Shown in pieces: positions 9,756 through 21,890 of a stretch of DNA of 64,000 nt. The stretch spans positions 1,457,501-1,521,500 of the forward strand of contig JAJGOT010000130.1 in NCBI GenBank assembly GCA_022457155.1, in the 5' to 3' direction. Position 1 is the stretch's first letter; every line of letters starts with the position of its first letter. The position numbers and the translations under genes were made by a program. Under the pieces are notes generated by a model. That model saw only the letters and a program-made list of their open reading frames with translations, did not search any database and was not told where the DNA came from. The stretch comes from Cladopsammia gracilis. Lineage: Eukaryota > Cnidaria > Anthozoa > Scleractinia > Dendrophylliidae.

Positions 9756-10043
9756 TTGATTAGTTACTACATTTCATTTTTGGTTGTTAGATTTTTCAAA
9801 CGCGAGTTGAGTAAAGAATGCTCTGAATCGACACGTAAAACAAGAGCCAAGTTATTCAAAATCCGATTCGCGCAAATGAAACCTGATTTCTATTTTCAAT
9901 ATATGGAGGTGCGTTGGTCTCAATCCAGTCTAAAAGAAAGAAACATGTTAGTTGCTGAATTTATAAAAAATCTTCCTCTTTTTCTATATACTCCAGATGT
10001 AATTCAGCTCATATTGTTGTTGTGGGCGGATAGGGAATTATAA
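9756..10043 (+). CDS. 95-codon ORF of unknown nature
   Basis: Basic, hydrophobic-rich small ORF (FFKRELSKECSESTRKTRAK; ends LILLLWADREL). I recognise no domain, signal peptide or zinc motif. No neighbouring gene supports it. It could be an orphan exon, a decayed transposon fragment or chance. Confidence 0.15.
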   Translation: MISYYISFLVVRFFKRELSKECSESTRKTRAKLFKIRFAQMKPDFYFQYMEVRWSQSSLKERNMLVAEFIKNLPLFLYTPDVIQLILLLWADREL

Positions 10044-11615
10044 AAAAAAATGTCTGTTTAATTAGTTTTGTAGCCGGGATATACACACAAGCTACTATTC
10101 AAAGCCGTTTAGTTCATGCGTACCGCAATTTATTTATGATTTTTTTAAAGAGAAACAACTTACACCACGGCTGTAAACAAAGTTAAGGTTTTCTTTCGAA
10201 GTTTCTGTAGCTTTAATTATACTAGCTCATATTGTGGCTGCACAGGGTTTGCATATCAGGGCAGATATTTCAACAATGTTGTATTTTCGCACACACCTTA
10301 TCTCGACTTATCTTCAAAACGCATTTGGTGACACCATGAATTTGTTTGCCCCTCTTGCCTTATTCGGGTCACGTGTCGGCCCAATGCTTTAGCATTTAGG
10401 ACAGCAACATATTGGATCGCAACTTAATGGATAGGTTGCGAGCTGTTCACGTGCACTACTGACGTCAATATATTTTACAGGGGTGTTGCAAGTCTTCGTC
10501 GAAGTGTACTGCACTAACATGTGCTCGTGTTCGTCAACAGTACAAGTGTACTTTGGCAGTACACATAAACATCAGTAATGCATGAGCATTACTGACGTAA
10601 ATAGATATAAAAGATCGTGGCTACAACATACTTTAACGGAGTTTAAATGTTCTATGCGATTTGATAAAATATTATTATAGAATCTGACATTTCTATTAAT
10701 TGCAGTAAAGATAACACAGAAAGAGAGAAAATCATTTAAAAAAATGATAGTTGGAGAAGTCCAAGATCCTACAATTTCGTTAGCATAAGAACACTATTTG
10801 TGAACTCGCCGGACAACTCAAACAAATATCGTTATTTTGAGTATAAAGTGCTATATGTCCCGAGAATAAAAGGGAAAATACATGCGTTCAGTCAGTGATA
10901 CGAGTGACGTCCACAGTCTCTTGTAATGACAACAACCCCTCGATTACTACAACACTTTATGAACGATAAAAAAAGTAGAAAAGTGATTGTAGTTATGTTT
11001 GATGAGTGTTCGTACGACGTACGGAGAATGCTAAATGTGGTGACCTCACTCAGGAAAACAAAATGTTTCGAATTGGCATTAGCATGATTTTTAACTTACT
11101 TATTGAACAATTTTGTCACTGAACTAAGCAACTTGTTTTTTCGGATGATTATTAACCCGGAGCAACGGCTCGGATGATGTGCTGTTGAGAGATTGATCAA
11201 GAAATGTTCTATTGTACCGGCTCAAATTCGCACATTATTTATAAAGACCCAGTTTTGTCCATTATGCTTCATCCGCCTTTGAACGATAGAAGCCTCGTTC
11301 CTGTGCAAACCAAAACAATAACAGAAGCGTGTTAAACATAATGAACAATACTGCGTCTTTAAATAATCGGCCTTTTGTTCTGAGTGACGCTGCCGAGACC
11401 ACGCCGAAAAGTTCGTGGATAATCGTAAAATCTTTGGCGTGACAACCTGAGTGCGTGCAACTTTCTGCTCACAAAGAACTCTTGCAGTAATAGACTCATA
11501 TAGCTATTTCGGTCTTAGATTTTCATTTTAGTTTTGTAGAATGTGTGCTCATAAGAGCGCACTTTATCCCAAAGGTGTTCATAAACATTACTTGTAATGT
11601 ATTCTTTGCTGTTAT

Positions 11616-11684
11616 GTACTTGAACAACAACAAATTGAAAGTGTTGCCTTCTGGAGTTTTTAACAACACCAATCTGTGGAGCCT
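11616..11684 (+). pseudogene. LRR exon 1, copy A (acceptor site lost)
   Basis: 69 bp encoding YLNNNKLKVLPSGVFNNT with one base at the start and two at the end of split codons (phase 2 to phase 2), followed by a good donor (GCCT|GTAAGT). The base before the exon reads GTTAT, where copy B has GTTAG; the AG acceptor is therefore missing here and the exon could not be spliced in. LRR proteins of this style are extracellular binding proteins or receptor ectodomains. Confidence 0.6.
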
Positions 11685-11922
11685 GTAAGTTATTGTCGAG
11701 TGGCCGAATCTGGGGACCAGACTTTTGTAAATTTGACATTGTCAATGCTGTTACCGGTTATCTTTTTAACTAAGTTTGTCGTCTAACGAGACCCTGGGAA
11801 TGCGACTTATTCAACTGCACATTGAATTAAACAAGATAATTATTAACCTTAGCTAATTTATTATTCAAGCTAATATTAAGTAAAGTAATAGTTACCGTCA
11901 GACTGTGTTTATTTATTGGTAG

Positions 11923-11994
11923 GTACTTAAATAACAACCAGCTGAAAGACCTGCCCAACGGTGTTTTTGATCAAAATACTGCGATGCAGTACCT
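11923..11994 (+). CDS. LRR exon 2, copy A
   Basis: Exactly 72 bp between TTATTGGTAG and GTAAGTG, coding one 24-residue leucine-rich repeat (YLNNNQLKDLPNGVF...). CT at the exon end plus G at the next exon start gives Leu, so successive exons of this type join in frame. One-repeat-per-exon structure is well known in LRR receptor genes. It lies 238 bp downstream of exon 1. No neighbouring signal-peptide or membrane exon was found, so this is a fragment, not a demonstrated gene. Confidence 0.55.
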
Positions 11995-12032
11995 GTAAGT
12001 GAAAGTCTTGTTTGTCTATGACACACCATCTA

Positions 12033-12245
12033 TCCTATTAGGAGAGAGGTTGGGCACTATATCAATCATTAAAAAAAATAAAAAAATAAAAGTGAGAAAT
12101 TTAATTGATATGCGATTGTTCTTTATTTTTTAATTCCTATTAGGAGGGAGGTTGGGCACTATATCAATCATTAAAAGAAAAAAAATAAATAAAAAATAAA
12201 AGTGAGAAATTTAATCGACGTGCAATTGTCCTTTCTTTTTTTAAT
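12033..12245 (+). repeat. Local tandem duplication (about 102 and 111 bp)
   Basis: Two consecutive units each begin TCCTATTAGGAG and contain GGTTGGGCACTATATCAATC followed by an A-rich stretch. Present again in copy B from 14514, so it predates the larger duplication. Confidence 0.8.
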
Positions 12246-14096
12246 TTCGGTGAAAAGAGCACCGTTTTTCATTCCAGTTACAACAGCATACTAGACAGTG
12301 CATAATTCAGTCAATCAAGTTGCAGGATTCCAGATGGGTCTACTAAAATCCGATATACAACACTGACTGAAAACTATAAAAATATGTTGGCAAGCTACAA
12401 TAAATAAAACGCTGATAAAGAAAATTATCTGCATTGTCAGCTTACCAAAGTTAGCAGCTTTAATACCAAAAGTATCAGGTAGATTTATTAAAAATAGTTC
12501 CCAACTCAATGAGTCGATTATTCCAAAAGCACGCTTCTGTTATGCCGTGTGTTTAAGCTACTCTTTTTCTTAAAGACATATATCCCCTCGCCATATATTT
12601 ACCGAATAAGTTAGATGTAGAATGACTTTAGCGGTTCGAGATATTTTATGTATCATGGCAAAAAATTGGATGACATTTGCCTCTAATTTTTTAACTCGTC
12701 CCCAGACCCCCAATTTGACCCTTAAAATCACAGCGAAAACGCCATTTTTTTAAGGGAAAATCAAAATTTCGCCCATTTATGAATTGGTTTTCGGAAATCC
12801 ACACACGGATTCCAATAATTTGGTTATTATTCTATCTGGAAACGTTAAAATATTTTAATAACTTAAAAAAGGTCCCGTCATTTTGACCTTGAAGTGACCA
12901 ATGTCACGTAAAGGCTTGTATGGAGTTCAAGCGCACGGTCATCGCTTTAAGCGGCATAACTCATTTTAATACGCGTAATGTTAACATCCACTCGGTTTTG
13001 AAGAGGCTGTGATGTGGTGAACATTTTGGTGGCTCAAGCAGTTTAAGGCCTGGGTTTAAAGTGTGTTCGGAAAAAATGGTTGACACTTAATATCTTCACC
13101 GAGAAAACCTAGATCAAAATGAAATTTTCCCTGAATGTTAATCTTGATGTTTTCTTTTGTCTTAACGCAAAAGTTTGGTCACGTAACATGTCACGTGATC
13201 AAAATTTTAAAATTACGTAAATCGGCGATTTGGCAGCGAATTTTCTTTGTATAGTTAAATAAATTAGCTTTTCCGATGGAGATTTAACACTTTAAAATTC
13301 TACGTTTGGAATGATTGTCCTCACGTCTTTAAATTACAGTTACAAATAATTATAGGTTGAATTTTGCACTGAAAAATAACCTTTGCCCTCATAATTTTTT
13401 TTAGAGATTAATTAACCATGAATTTGTTTGCCCCTCTTGCCTTATTCGGGTCACGTGTCGGCCCAATGCTTTAGCATTTAGGACAGCAACATATTGGATC
13501 GCAACTTAATGGATAGGTTGCGAGCTGTTCACGTGCACTACTGACGTCAATATATTTTACAGGGGTGTTGCAAGTCTTCGTCGAAGTGTACTGCACTAAC
13601 ATGTGCTCGTGTTCGTCAACAGTACAAGTGTACTTTGGCAGTACACATAAACATGTGATGTGCTGTTGAGAGATTGATCAAGAAATGTTCTATTGTACCG
13701 GCTCAAATTCGCACATTATTTATAAAGACCCAGTTTTGTCCATTATGCTTCATCCGCCTTTGAACGATAGAAGCCTCGTTCCTGTGCAAACCAAAACAAT
13801 AACAGAAGCGTGTTAAACATAATGAACAATACTGCGTCTTTAAATAATCGGCCTTTTGTTCTGAGTGACGCTGCCGAGACCACGCCGAAAAGTTCGTGGA
13901 TAATCGTAAAATCTTTGACGTGACAACCTGAGTGCGTGCAACTTTCTGCTCACAAAGAACTCTTGCAGTAATAGACTCATATAGCTATTTCGGTCTTAGA
14001 TTTTCATTTTAGTTTTGTAGAATGTGTGCTCATAAGAGCGCACTTTATCCCAAAGGTGTTCATAAACATTACTTGTAATGTATTCTTTGCTGTTAG

Positions 14097-14165
14097 GTAC
14101 TTGAACAACAACAAATTGAAAGTGTTGCCTTCTGGAGTTTTTAACAACACCAATCTGTGGAGCCT
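14097..14165 (+). CDS. LRR exon 1, copy B
   Basis: Same 69-bp exon as 11616-11684, here with an intact acceptor (TTTGCTGTTAG|G) and donor (CCT|GTAAGT). Encodes YLNNNKLKVLPSGVFNNT plus LWSL: conserved Leu/Asn positions of an LRR and the LPxGVF phrase. Phase 2 at both ends, compatible with exon 2 at 14404. Confidence 0.55.
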
Positions 14166-14403
14166 GTAAGTTATTGTCGAGTGGCCGAATCTGGGGACCA
14201 GACTTTTGTAAATTTGACATTGTCAATGCTGTTACCGGTTATCTTTTTAACTAAGTTTGTCGTCTAACGAGACCCTGGGAATGCGACTTATTCAACTGCA
14301 CATTGAATTAAACAAGATAATTATTAACCCTAGCTAATTTATTATTCAAGCTAATATTAAGTAAAGTAATAGTTACCGTCAGACTGTGTTTATTTATTGG
14401 TAG

Positions 14404-14475
14404 GTACTTAAATAACAACCAGCTGAAAGACCTGCCCAACGGTGTTTTTGATCAAAATACTGCGATGCAGTACCT
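14404..14475 (+). CDS. LRR exon 2, copy B
   Basis: 72-bp exon identical in layout to 11923-11994, bounded by TTGGTAG and GTAAGTG. With 14097-14165 it would give two consecutive in-frame leucine-rich repeats. No stop codons. Confidence 0.55.
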
Positions 14476-15895
14476 GTAAGTGAAAGTCTTGTTTGTCTAT
14501 GACACACCATCTATCCTATTAGGAGAGAGGTTGGGCACTATATCAATCATTAAAAAAAATAAAAAAATAAAAGTGAGAAATTTAATTGATATGCGATTGT
14601 TCTTTATTTTTTAATTCCTATTAGGAGGGAGGTTGGGCACTATATCAATCATTAAAAGAAAAAAAATAAATAAAAAATAAAAGTGAGAAATTTAATCGAC
14701 GTGCAATTGTCCTTTCTTTTTTTAATTTCGGTGAAAAGAGCACCGTTTTTCATTCCAGTTACAACAGCATACTAGACAGTGCATAATTCAGTCAATCAAG
14801 TTGCAGGATTCCAGATGGGTCTACTAAAATCCGATATACAACACTGACTGAAAACTATAAAAATATGTTGGCAAGCTACAATAAATAAAACGCTGATAAA
14901 GAAAATTATCTGCATTGTCAGCTTACCAAAGTTAGCAGCTTTAATACCAAAAGTATCAGGTAGATTTATTAAAAATAGTTTCCCAACTCAATGAGTCGAT
15001 TAATCCCAAAAGCACGCTTCTGTTATGCCGTGTGTTTAAGCTACTCTTTTTCTTAAAGACATATATCCCCTCGCCATATATTTACCGAATAAGTTAGATG
15101 TAGAATGACTTTAGCGGTTCGAGATATTTTATGTATCATGGCAAAAAATTGGATGACATTTGCCTCTAATTTTTTAACTCGTCCCCAGACCCCCAATTTG
15201 ACCCTTAAAATCACAGCGAAAACGCCATTTTTTTAAGGGAAAATCAAAATTTCGCCCATTTATGAATTGGTTTTCGGAAATCCACACACGGATTCCAATA
15301 ATTTGGTTATTATTCTATCTGGAAACGTTAAAATATTTTAATAACTTAAAAAAGGTCCCGTCATTTTGACCTTGAAGTGACCAATGTCACGTAAAGGCTT
15401 GTATGGAGTTCAAGCGCACGGTCATCGCTTTAAGCGGCATAACTCATTTTAATACGCGTAATGTTAACATCCACTCGGTTTTGAAGAGACTGTGATGTGG
15501 TGAACATTTTGGTGGCTCAAGCAGTTTAAGGCCTGGGTTTAAAGTGTGTTCGGAAAAAATGGTTGACACTTAATATCTTCACCGAGAAAACCTAGATCAA
15601 AATGAAATTTTCCCTGAATGTTAATCTTGATGTTTTCTTTTGTCTTAACGCAAAAGTTTGGTCACGAAACATGTCACGTGATCAAAATTTTAAAATTACG
15701 TAAATCGGCGATTTGGCAGCGAATTTTCTTTGTATAGTTAAATAAATTAGCTTTTCCGATGGAGATTTAACACTTTAAAATTCTACGTTTGGAATGATTG
15801 TCCTCAAGTCTTTAAATTACAGTTACAAATAATTATAGGTTGAATTTTGCACTGAAAAATGACCTTTGCCCTCATAATTTTTTTTAGAGATTAAT

Positions 15896-16156
15896 GGACA
15901 CTCATTCCAAACGTGAAGGGCTGGAGATATTTAATCTGCATCAGAAAAGCATTTTTATTTGATGTTTTCTCTTAATCCCGTCACCAATTCGTCAAATATT
16001 TGCTATTTTAAGAAAAATGGCCACGTGACATGTCACGTGACCTATGCCAAAGGTTATTATACTTAAAAATGTTAAGAACGATAATATCTTTCTGTGTGCC
16101 AAATTTCGATTCAGTTCCATTCCGTTTGTAAATGTTATTACGAATAAACCGTTTTT
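15896..16156. other. No gene recognised
   Basis: Spacer between the segmental duplication and the foldback complex; contains GTGACATGTCACGTGAC-type palindromic phrases also seen at 13190 and 15670. Confidence 0.4.
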
Positions 16157-17893
16157 TCCTGGTCACATTCCAAAATATTGATCCCTCAGACGAGACATTT
16201 GCTCCGGGCGTGCGCGTTACCAAAATGAACTATTGCTCATAATTATGTATATATGCGCTATTGTTTTGCTTTTGGATTTCTATTGTTTTGGCTTTTGTTT
16301 TAGTTTTAAGAACGGTATGCATAACTATATGTATAATGGGGTTAAACGGAAATCTTTCCGGCTGAAAAGCGCAAAATGACGGAGGTTTTTTCGCTCGAAC
16401 CAAAGCAAATTTCCCACCGAAATGTTTACTAGATCCCAATCTTTCCAAAACCGAGTGTGGATGTTGACATTGCGCTAGAACGCTTAAAGCGATGACCGCG
16501 CGGTCGAACTCCATACAAGCCTTTATACGAAATTGCTCACTTCAAGATAAAAATGACGGGACTTTTTTTAAAAGTTATTAAAATATTTTAACGTTTCTAG
16601 ATATAATAATAACCATATTACTGGAGTCCGAGTGTGGATTTCCGAAAAGTAATTCATAAATTGCCAGGCCATGCATTGACAGAAGAGCATGCGAATAGAT
16701 ACAGACTAATAGAAGCCAAAATTGGCTCAGTCGAAGCATAGTGCACTGAAAAAATGTCAAAATGACGGGGTTTTTTTCGCTCCAACTAAATCATATTTCC
16801 CACCAAAATGTTCACAAGATGCCAGTCTCTTCAAAACCGAGTGTGGATGTTGACATTATGCCTATTAAAATGAGTTAGAACACTTAAAGCGATGACCGCG
16901 CGGTCGAACTCCATACAAGCCTTAAAACGAAATTGCTCTCTTCAAGGTAAAAATGACGGGACTTTCTTGTAAAAGTTATTAAAATATTTTAACGTTTCTA
17001 GATAGAATAATAAACATATTACTGGAATCCGGGTGTGGATTTCCGAAAAGTAATTCATAAATTGACAGGCCATGCATTGACAGTAGAGCATGCGAATAGA
17101 TACAGACTAATAGAAGCCATCAGTCGAAGCATAGTGCACTGAAAAAATGGTAAAATGACGGGATTTTTTTCGCTCCAACTAAATCATATTTCCCATCAAA
17201 ATGTTCACAAGATCCCAGTCTCTTCAAAACCGAGTGTGGATGTTGACATTATGCCTATTAAAATGAGTTATACCGCTAAAAGCGATGAACGCGCGGTTGA
17301 ACTTCATGTAAGCCTTTACTTGACATTGGTCACTTCAAGGTCAAAATGACGGGACTTTTTTTTAAGTTATTAAAATATTGTAACGTTTCCAGATAGAATA
17401 ATAACCAAGTTACGGGAATCCCAGTGTGGATTTCCGAAAAGTAATTCATAAATGGGCGAAATTTTGATTTTCCCTTAAAAAATGGCGTTTTCGCAGTGAT
17501 TTTAAGGGTCAAATTGGAGGTCTGGGGACGAGTTAAAATAATCAGAGGCAAATGTCACCCAATATTTTAATGGCCCTTGACCCAGGCCTTAAGCTACTTG
17601 AGTGGGAAATACGCGTAATGTCAACAACCACACGGTTTTGAAGAGACTGTGATGTGGTGAACATTTTGGTGGGAAATATGATTTAGTTGCAGCGAACGAA
17701 ACCCCGTCATTTTGCAATTTTTTTTACAGTGCAATATGCTTCGACTGAGCCCATTTTGGTTTCTATTGGTTACTTGCGCGGACTAGCTCCCAGGCCGTTC
17801 GAGCTCAACTGCGCATGGGCAACAGTTCATGTTGGTAATGCGCACGCTCGGAGCAAATGTCTCCTTTCAGGGGGCAATTTTTTGGTGTGATAC
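16157..17893. mobile_element. Foldback-like complex with tandem subunits of about 390 bp
   Basis: The outer ends are inverted copies of each other: 16187-16215 reads GACGAGACATTTGCTCCGGG and 17840-17870 contains its complement (CGGAGCAAATGTCTCC). Inside are three direct units starting AAAATGACGG at about 16375, 16758 and 17153 (spacing 384 and 395 bp), each containing ACCGAGTGTGGATGTTGACA and GCGATGACCGCGCGGT. A partial unit in the opposite orientation follows at about 17600-17760. The same unit occurs inverted inside the segmental duplication (about 12680-13060 and 15160-15540). No ORF of note. It resembles foldback elements or a MITE array; the class is unassigned. Confidence 0.6.
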
Positions 17894-18242
17894 TTCTAAT
17901 AGTTCAATGTTCAACTTGTTTGATAAATGTCGCGAGCTTCCATTTAATGAGTTTCCGCTTACGGTTAATCAGTTTACCAAATACGAAGGACTAAATAAGC
18001 ATGCGCAGTACGAACCCTTCCAGACCCAGTCTGTACTTTATATTGACGAGTCTGTTGGATCTGGAAACAGACTATGGCAAAGTTCACTTTATCAATGCCG
18101 TTATTTACACCTGTTAGCAATTTGGCACTTATTAAAATAAAAATCTAATTAAACAACAGAATCTCTTCGCTGTAGCTACATTTTTTATTCTAGTTATTCA
18201 GCAAACTGACAGTTGCCGTCAGGGTCTGATTATTTGTTGGTA

Positions 18243-18310
18243 TGTCCTTGTAACAAATGAACAACCAGCTGGGTGACCTCCCGGTAAAGGTATTTTTTAT
18301 CAAAATATTC
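18243..18310 (+). pseudogene. Degenerate LRR exon with its upstream intron
   Basis: GTTGCCGTCAGGGTCTGATTATTTGTTGGTATG corresponds to the intron-exon junction before LRR exon 2 (GTTACCGTCAGACTG...TTGGTAGGTAC). The exon part keeps NNQLGDLP and VF but has a stop and a lost acceptor. An older, diverged copy of the same exon. Confidence 0.5.
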
Positions 18311-19159
18311 AGTCATATATAAAAGCCGTCGGCCATTAGGGGATGCGGTTGGGGAAAACTAAGTACCATTAACTGCAGCTAAAGAAATCGCGTCTTTTCG
18401 CAGATGCAATTTTTCACGCGCGGTTGTGTGATCTCTTGCTCGACTATCCCTGAAAGAAATGAGGGACTTCTCGTAGTCTTCTAAGTAAACTTTTAGAATC
18501 TTAGGGAAAAGTTTAATTATTAGTCCTACAGCATGGGGGCAAGGTTCGCTGACGATTTAACCATAAACTGCGACTAACAAAATCAAATATTTATGGTAAA
18601 CACTCATCACAATCACTAGATTTCGTGGCAAAATGGCCAGGCCAGGGTTTCCGGGTTGTTCCGATAACTTGGATAATCCACAATATATTGGGCCAGATTA
18701 CCAAGATGAGCATGATTTTTTATCCTGAATGTAAATTTGGACCTCCACTTTTGCCTTAATGCTCAAATTTGCACGCGTTACCTAAAATTTGATCACGTGG
18801 CATGTGGCAATAATTTTAAATTACGCGAATCGGGGATATAACAGCAAATTTTAATTGTATAGATATGTTTGCAATGTTGTCACCCTCCTTACTGCATAAC
18901 TCCGTATGTGCACGATTGAAGGAATTTAAGCTCTGCCAAGAAAGTCTTTAAGCGATTTTTCCTTTCTATAAGCGACAATAGGAGCGTATGGAGATATATG
19001 AGAGAGATTCGTGTTGCCTTCTATGAGGTGCCATTGCTGCACGCGAATCTTTTTTTTTTAAGATTGGGTGAAACCGGATTGTAAGTTGTGACGAGAGGTA
19101 AAATGTTAGTAGATGTCTTAATTTTAGGTTTTAAAGCCGCACTTTTAGTTGGAAACTTT
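18311..19159. other. No gene recognised
   Basis: AT-rich non-coding DNA. Short similarity to the GGTTGGG...ATTAGG phrase of 12033 is seen near 18340-18355. Otherwise nothing supportable. Confidence 0.4.
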
Positions 19160-19400
19160 ACATTTTCGTCCCCAGAACCCTCGTTTCATTTCGTCAGCGG
19201 TAAACGAGGGACTCTGGGAACAAAGCCTTCCGGATGTCTTGAAATCCACGACATTCGTTAGCGCCTGCCTAATGATTTAATGTACAATTGCGCTTGCTCA
19301 GTACCAGAAACTGGAAATAAAAAAGCCTTTGGTGTTCGCATTCTCATCGCTAGAGCCCTCGTTTCGTTTGATTGAGCTCTGGAGACGAGAATGTGTTATG
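19160..19400. repeat. Pair of short CCCTCGTTT palindromic repeats
   Basis: Two small inverted-repeat units: 19165-19225 (CGTCCCCAGAACCCTCGTTT facing AACGAGGGACTCTGGGAAC) and 19338-19397 (CATTCTCATCGCTAGAGCCC facing GAGCTCTGGAGACGAGAATG). A third, partial copy lies at about 20845-20910. They look like remnants of one MITE family. Confidence 0.5.
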
Positions 19401-19433
19401 TTCGTTTGGCGTTCGAAAAGAATGTACAAGACT

Positions 19434-20083
19434 TAAAGGTCAAATGAACCATAAATTTGACATATTTTCTTTTAGCCCAATATTAGTGCAATGTGTTGAA
19501 AGAGGACCAAATAAACATATTCTGAAGTTTAAAACTAATTGGACTTGGCATCGCAGAGATATTGGAAGTTGAAAAATGAAACTTTTTGGCCTTCATAATC
19601 GTAGGGCGATCGGGAAAATTGTCGGAAAATTGTCGGAAACCAATAGTGACGTAACTATTGACCACCTCAAAACAGTCAAGGATTGAAGTTGAAAGTCGGT
19701 GACTGAGCGGAAAACTATGGTGTTTTGTTCTGCGATAAACTGCAGCAACAATTGTCCATTTTCAATACGAAAACAATGAAAATCTTACACGCAAGTTAGA
19801 AAACTCATGTATTCGCCAGAAGAGAGTACACTGGGGACACGGTTGGCTCGCCAATAGTGACGTCATAATCCTTACCAATCCTACCACTTCAAGCGCGCGG
19901 CCATTTCAGAAACGTTTTCGTGAAGTCTTCGGAAACCTTCGTACTTTTAGCTATGTGACTTATTTAAAGGCTCTGGAAGGCAAATTGTTGCGCAAGTATG
20001 CTTTATTATGGTTTCCTTTAACGTTTAAATTGCTTTAAATGGATAAAGAAAAAAATCAAATTTTTGGTTCATTTGACCTTTAA
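19434..20083. mobile_element. Terminal-inverted-repeat element of about 650 bp
   Basis: AAGGTCAAATGAACCATAAA at 19436-19455 is matched in reverse complement by TTTTTGGTTCATTTGACCTT at about 20055-20077. The interior has no transposase ORF. No clear target duplication was found. Confidence 0.4.
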
Positions 20084-21496
20084 CAATTTGAGGAAGAATC
20101 GAGCTGAAAAGAAAAAAAAAAGCTTTGCGTGCTGCTGTTATTTAAAACAAAGATTGTCTATGTATTTTGCCTACTGGTTTTAGAAAAGCCTCGATTTTTC
20201 AACCGATTCCTTTCGTTTGGAACCTCTGTATTTATCGTTTCCCCCTGAACCCTATCTCATCCGACCAAATAATCATCTGATGGCGCAGCTGAGTTTGTTT
20301 ATGGACACGCTGTGGTCATTGATAAGGAATTCTGATTTCATCGTACAGTGGTAAGAAATATCTAGGAATGTTTGTTTTGTATGCATGTTATTTTAATTGG
20401 GCTTCAAGTGACCTTCGTTTCCCTAGATTTGTATTTCAACTTTTCAGCAAAGAATACTACCTTATAAATAAATTCGAAATATAACTTGCTTACAAGAGTG
20501 CTGTTAGCGTTGTTCTGTTGTTATTATTTAAAATGGGTCACCTATAGGTAATTTGGTAAATCGGCAAATCGGTCTTGGGGTTTCTTCAGGATTTTTCCTC
20601 TCTTTACTCGACCCTGTACCAAGCAACATGCTTCTTTAATATTCGTGGCCGCTTATAGCTTTTTCTTCCAAGACACATACTGATTATTTTCGGAAACGGA
20701 TCGCTGACATTGAGCGACAATCGATCCAGTTATACTTTAAAATTTAGCAGCCGTATCTTTACCTGCTAAACCAAAAAACAAAACTGGGTTACCTTGTTGT
20801 GCATTCATTTTTAAACGGCCAATAAAAAGGTTGAATTTTTGTCCGTTACCAGAGCTACACGAGAGGCAATTAAAGAAAAACCGCGGAGCTCTGGGTACGA
20901 GAATGAGAACTTTATTACAGCAAAAATATTTTCAACGAGCTCCCGAGGGTAACCTCGGTTAAGTAAAGAGGACTCGAAATCCCACATGACGGCATTGGTT
21001 TGTTCTCAATAAGCGCAAAGTTTCTCTTTTATAATAAAGTGGTGAGATGAAGAGAAGTGCGTGAGGTGACCTTATCATTTTTCCTGAGACTCGATCGAGT
21101 GAGCGACTTTCACAAGTAATGGCCGATTCTTTTCACACGTGCTTTGATGCAAAATATTCGGCTTTCAAATTAATCAGGCTGATCTACGTACACTGCGTGT
21201 CAGAAGAAGAGTTCAGTATAAACGGGAAAGGTGTGGAATGTGTTATCATTCAATGTAGGGAAATGCACTGGAGTTATTGCGTCGACGAAGGAGACGCTTC
21301 CTAATCTGGTGTTGGGTTTCCTGTGACATTTCTACTAAGCGGAAAGAATCGAGACATTTGTATGTACCTTTTCTGCGCCATGTTGAAACGCCACAATAGT
21401 ATCCAGCCTTCCCAGCGCTTGGAAATCAGTCACAATCCCTTGGGAGCCGAGTGATGCGAAATGTCACATGTAAAAAATTTATTGTCTTTATTTAGT
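20084..21496. other. No gene recognised
   Basis: Non-coding apart from a 61-codon ORF at 21119-21304 with no known features, and a partial CCCTCGTTT-type repeat at about 20845-20910. Confidence 0.4.
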
Positions 21497-21890
21497 TTCG
21501 GATATTTTCCCGATTTTGGAATCGTACGCCTCAATAAGTATCTCAATGTCTAAATGGACGAAGGTTCTTCTCCGGACCAAGTTAGTTGTTGGGTCTCTCT
21601 GGAATCAAGCAAGAAGTTATCGGATTTTCCTCGCTTCTAGCAGCTTGACCTTGAGATCGCTTGCGCGCGCGTTACTATAAATTACGTTACAGCATTAAAA
21701 GCACACTTCTTTCGTAGAAGAGAGAAAAATATGACAACTTTTGGGTTGATTTCACAGCAATCAGCACCGGAAAAGAACCTTCGTCCATGCTCAACTGATT
21801 AAACATATGCTAACTGCAACTTCTAGACATTGAGATACTGACATGTACTGAGGGGTATGATTTCAGAATCGAGGAAATAACCGGAAATGG
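21497..21890. mobile_element. Imperfect inverted-repeat element of about 390 bp
   Basis: TTTCGGATATTTTCCCGATT ... AGTATCTCAATGTCT ... GGACGAAGGTTCTTCTCCGG on the left is mirrored by CCGGAAAAGAACCTTCGTCC ... AGACATTGAGATACT ... CGAGGAAATAACCGGAAA on the right. Arms are interrupted by small insertions. Non-coding; MITE-like. Confidence 0.5.

Larger units (their letters stand above)
10333..13414 (+). repeat. Segmental tandem duplication, copy A (3.08 kb)
   Basis: Begins ACCATGAATTTGTTTGCC and ends at AGAGATTAAT; the next base starts copy B with the same ACCATGAATTTG phrase. Copies A and B differ by only about ten single-base changes over the shared 2.48 kb by my comparison. Copy A additionally contains 10573-11174 (602 bp), absent from B. 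It carries two LRR exons, a 102/111-bp local duplication (12033-12245) and an inverted copy of the repeat unit found at 16.4-17.6 kb. Confidence 0.9.
13415..15895 (+). repeat. Segmental tandem duplication, copy B (2.48 kb)
   Basis: Directly abuts copy A. At 13654/13655 it jumps from the equivalent of 10572 to the equivalent of 11175, so it either suffered a 602-bp deletion or copy A gained that segment. Ends at TTAAT before GGACACTC. High identity to copy A means the duplication is recent, or that two haplotypes were joined in assembly. Confidence 0.9.

Noticed and set aside
11515..14226. Two identical-looking 76-codon minus-strand ORFs (11515-11745 and 13996-14226)
   Set aside because: They are the same sequence in the two duplication copies and run antisense to LRR exon 1; duplication explains the similarity, not selection.
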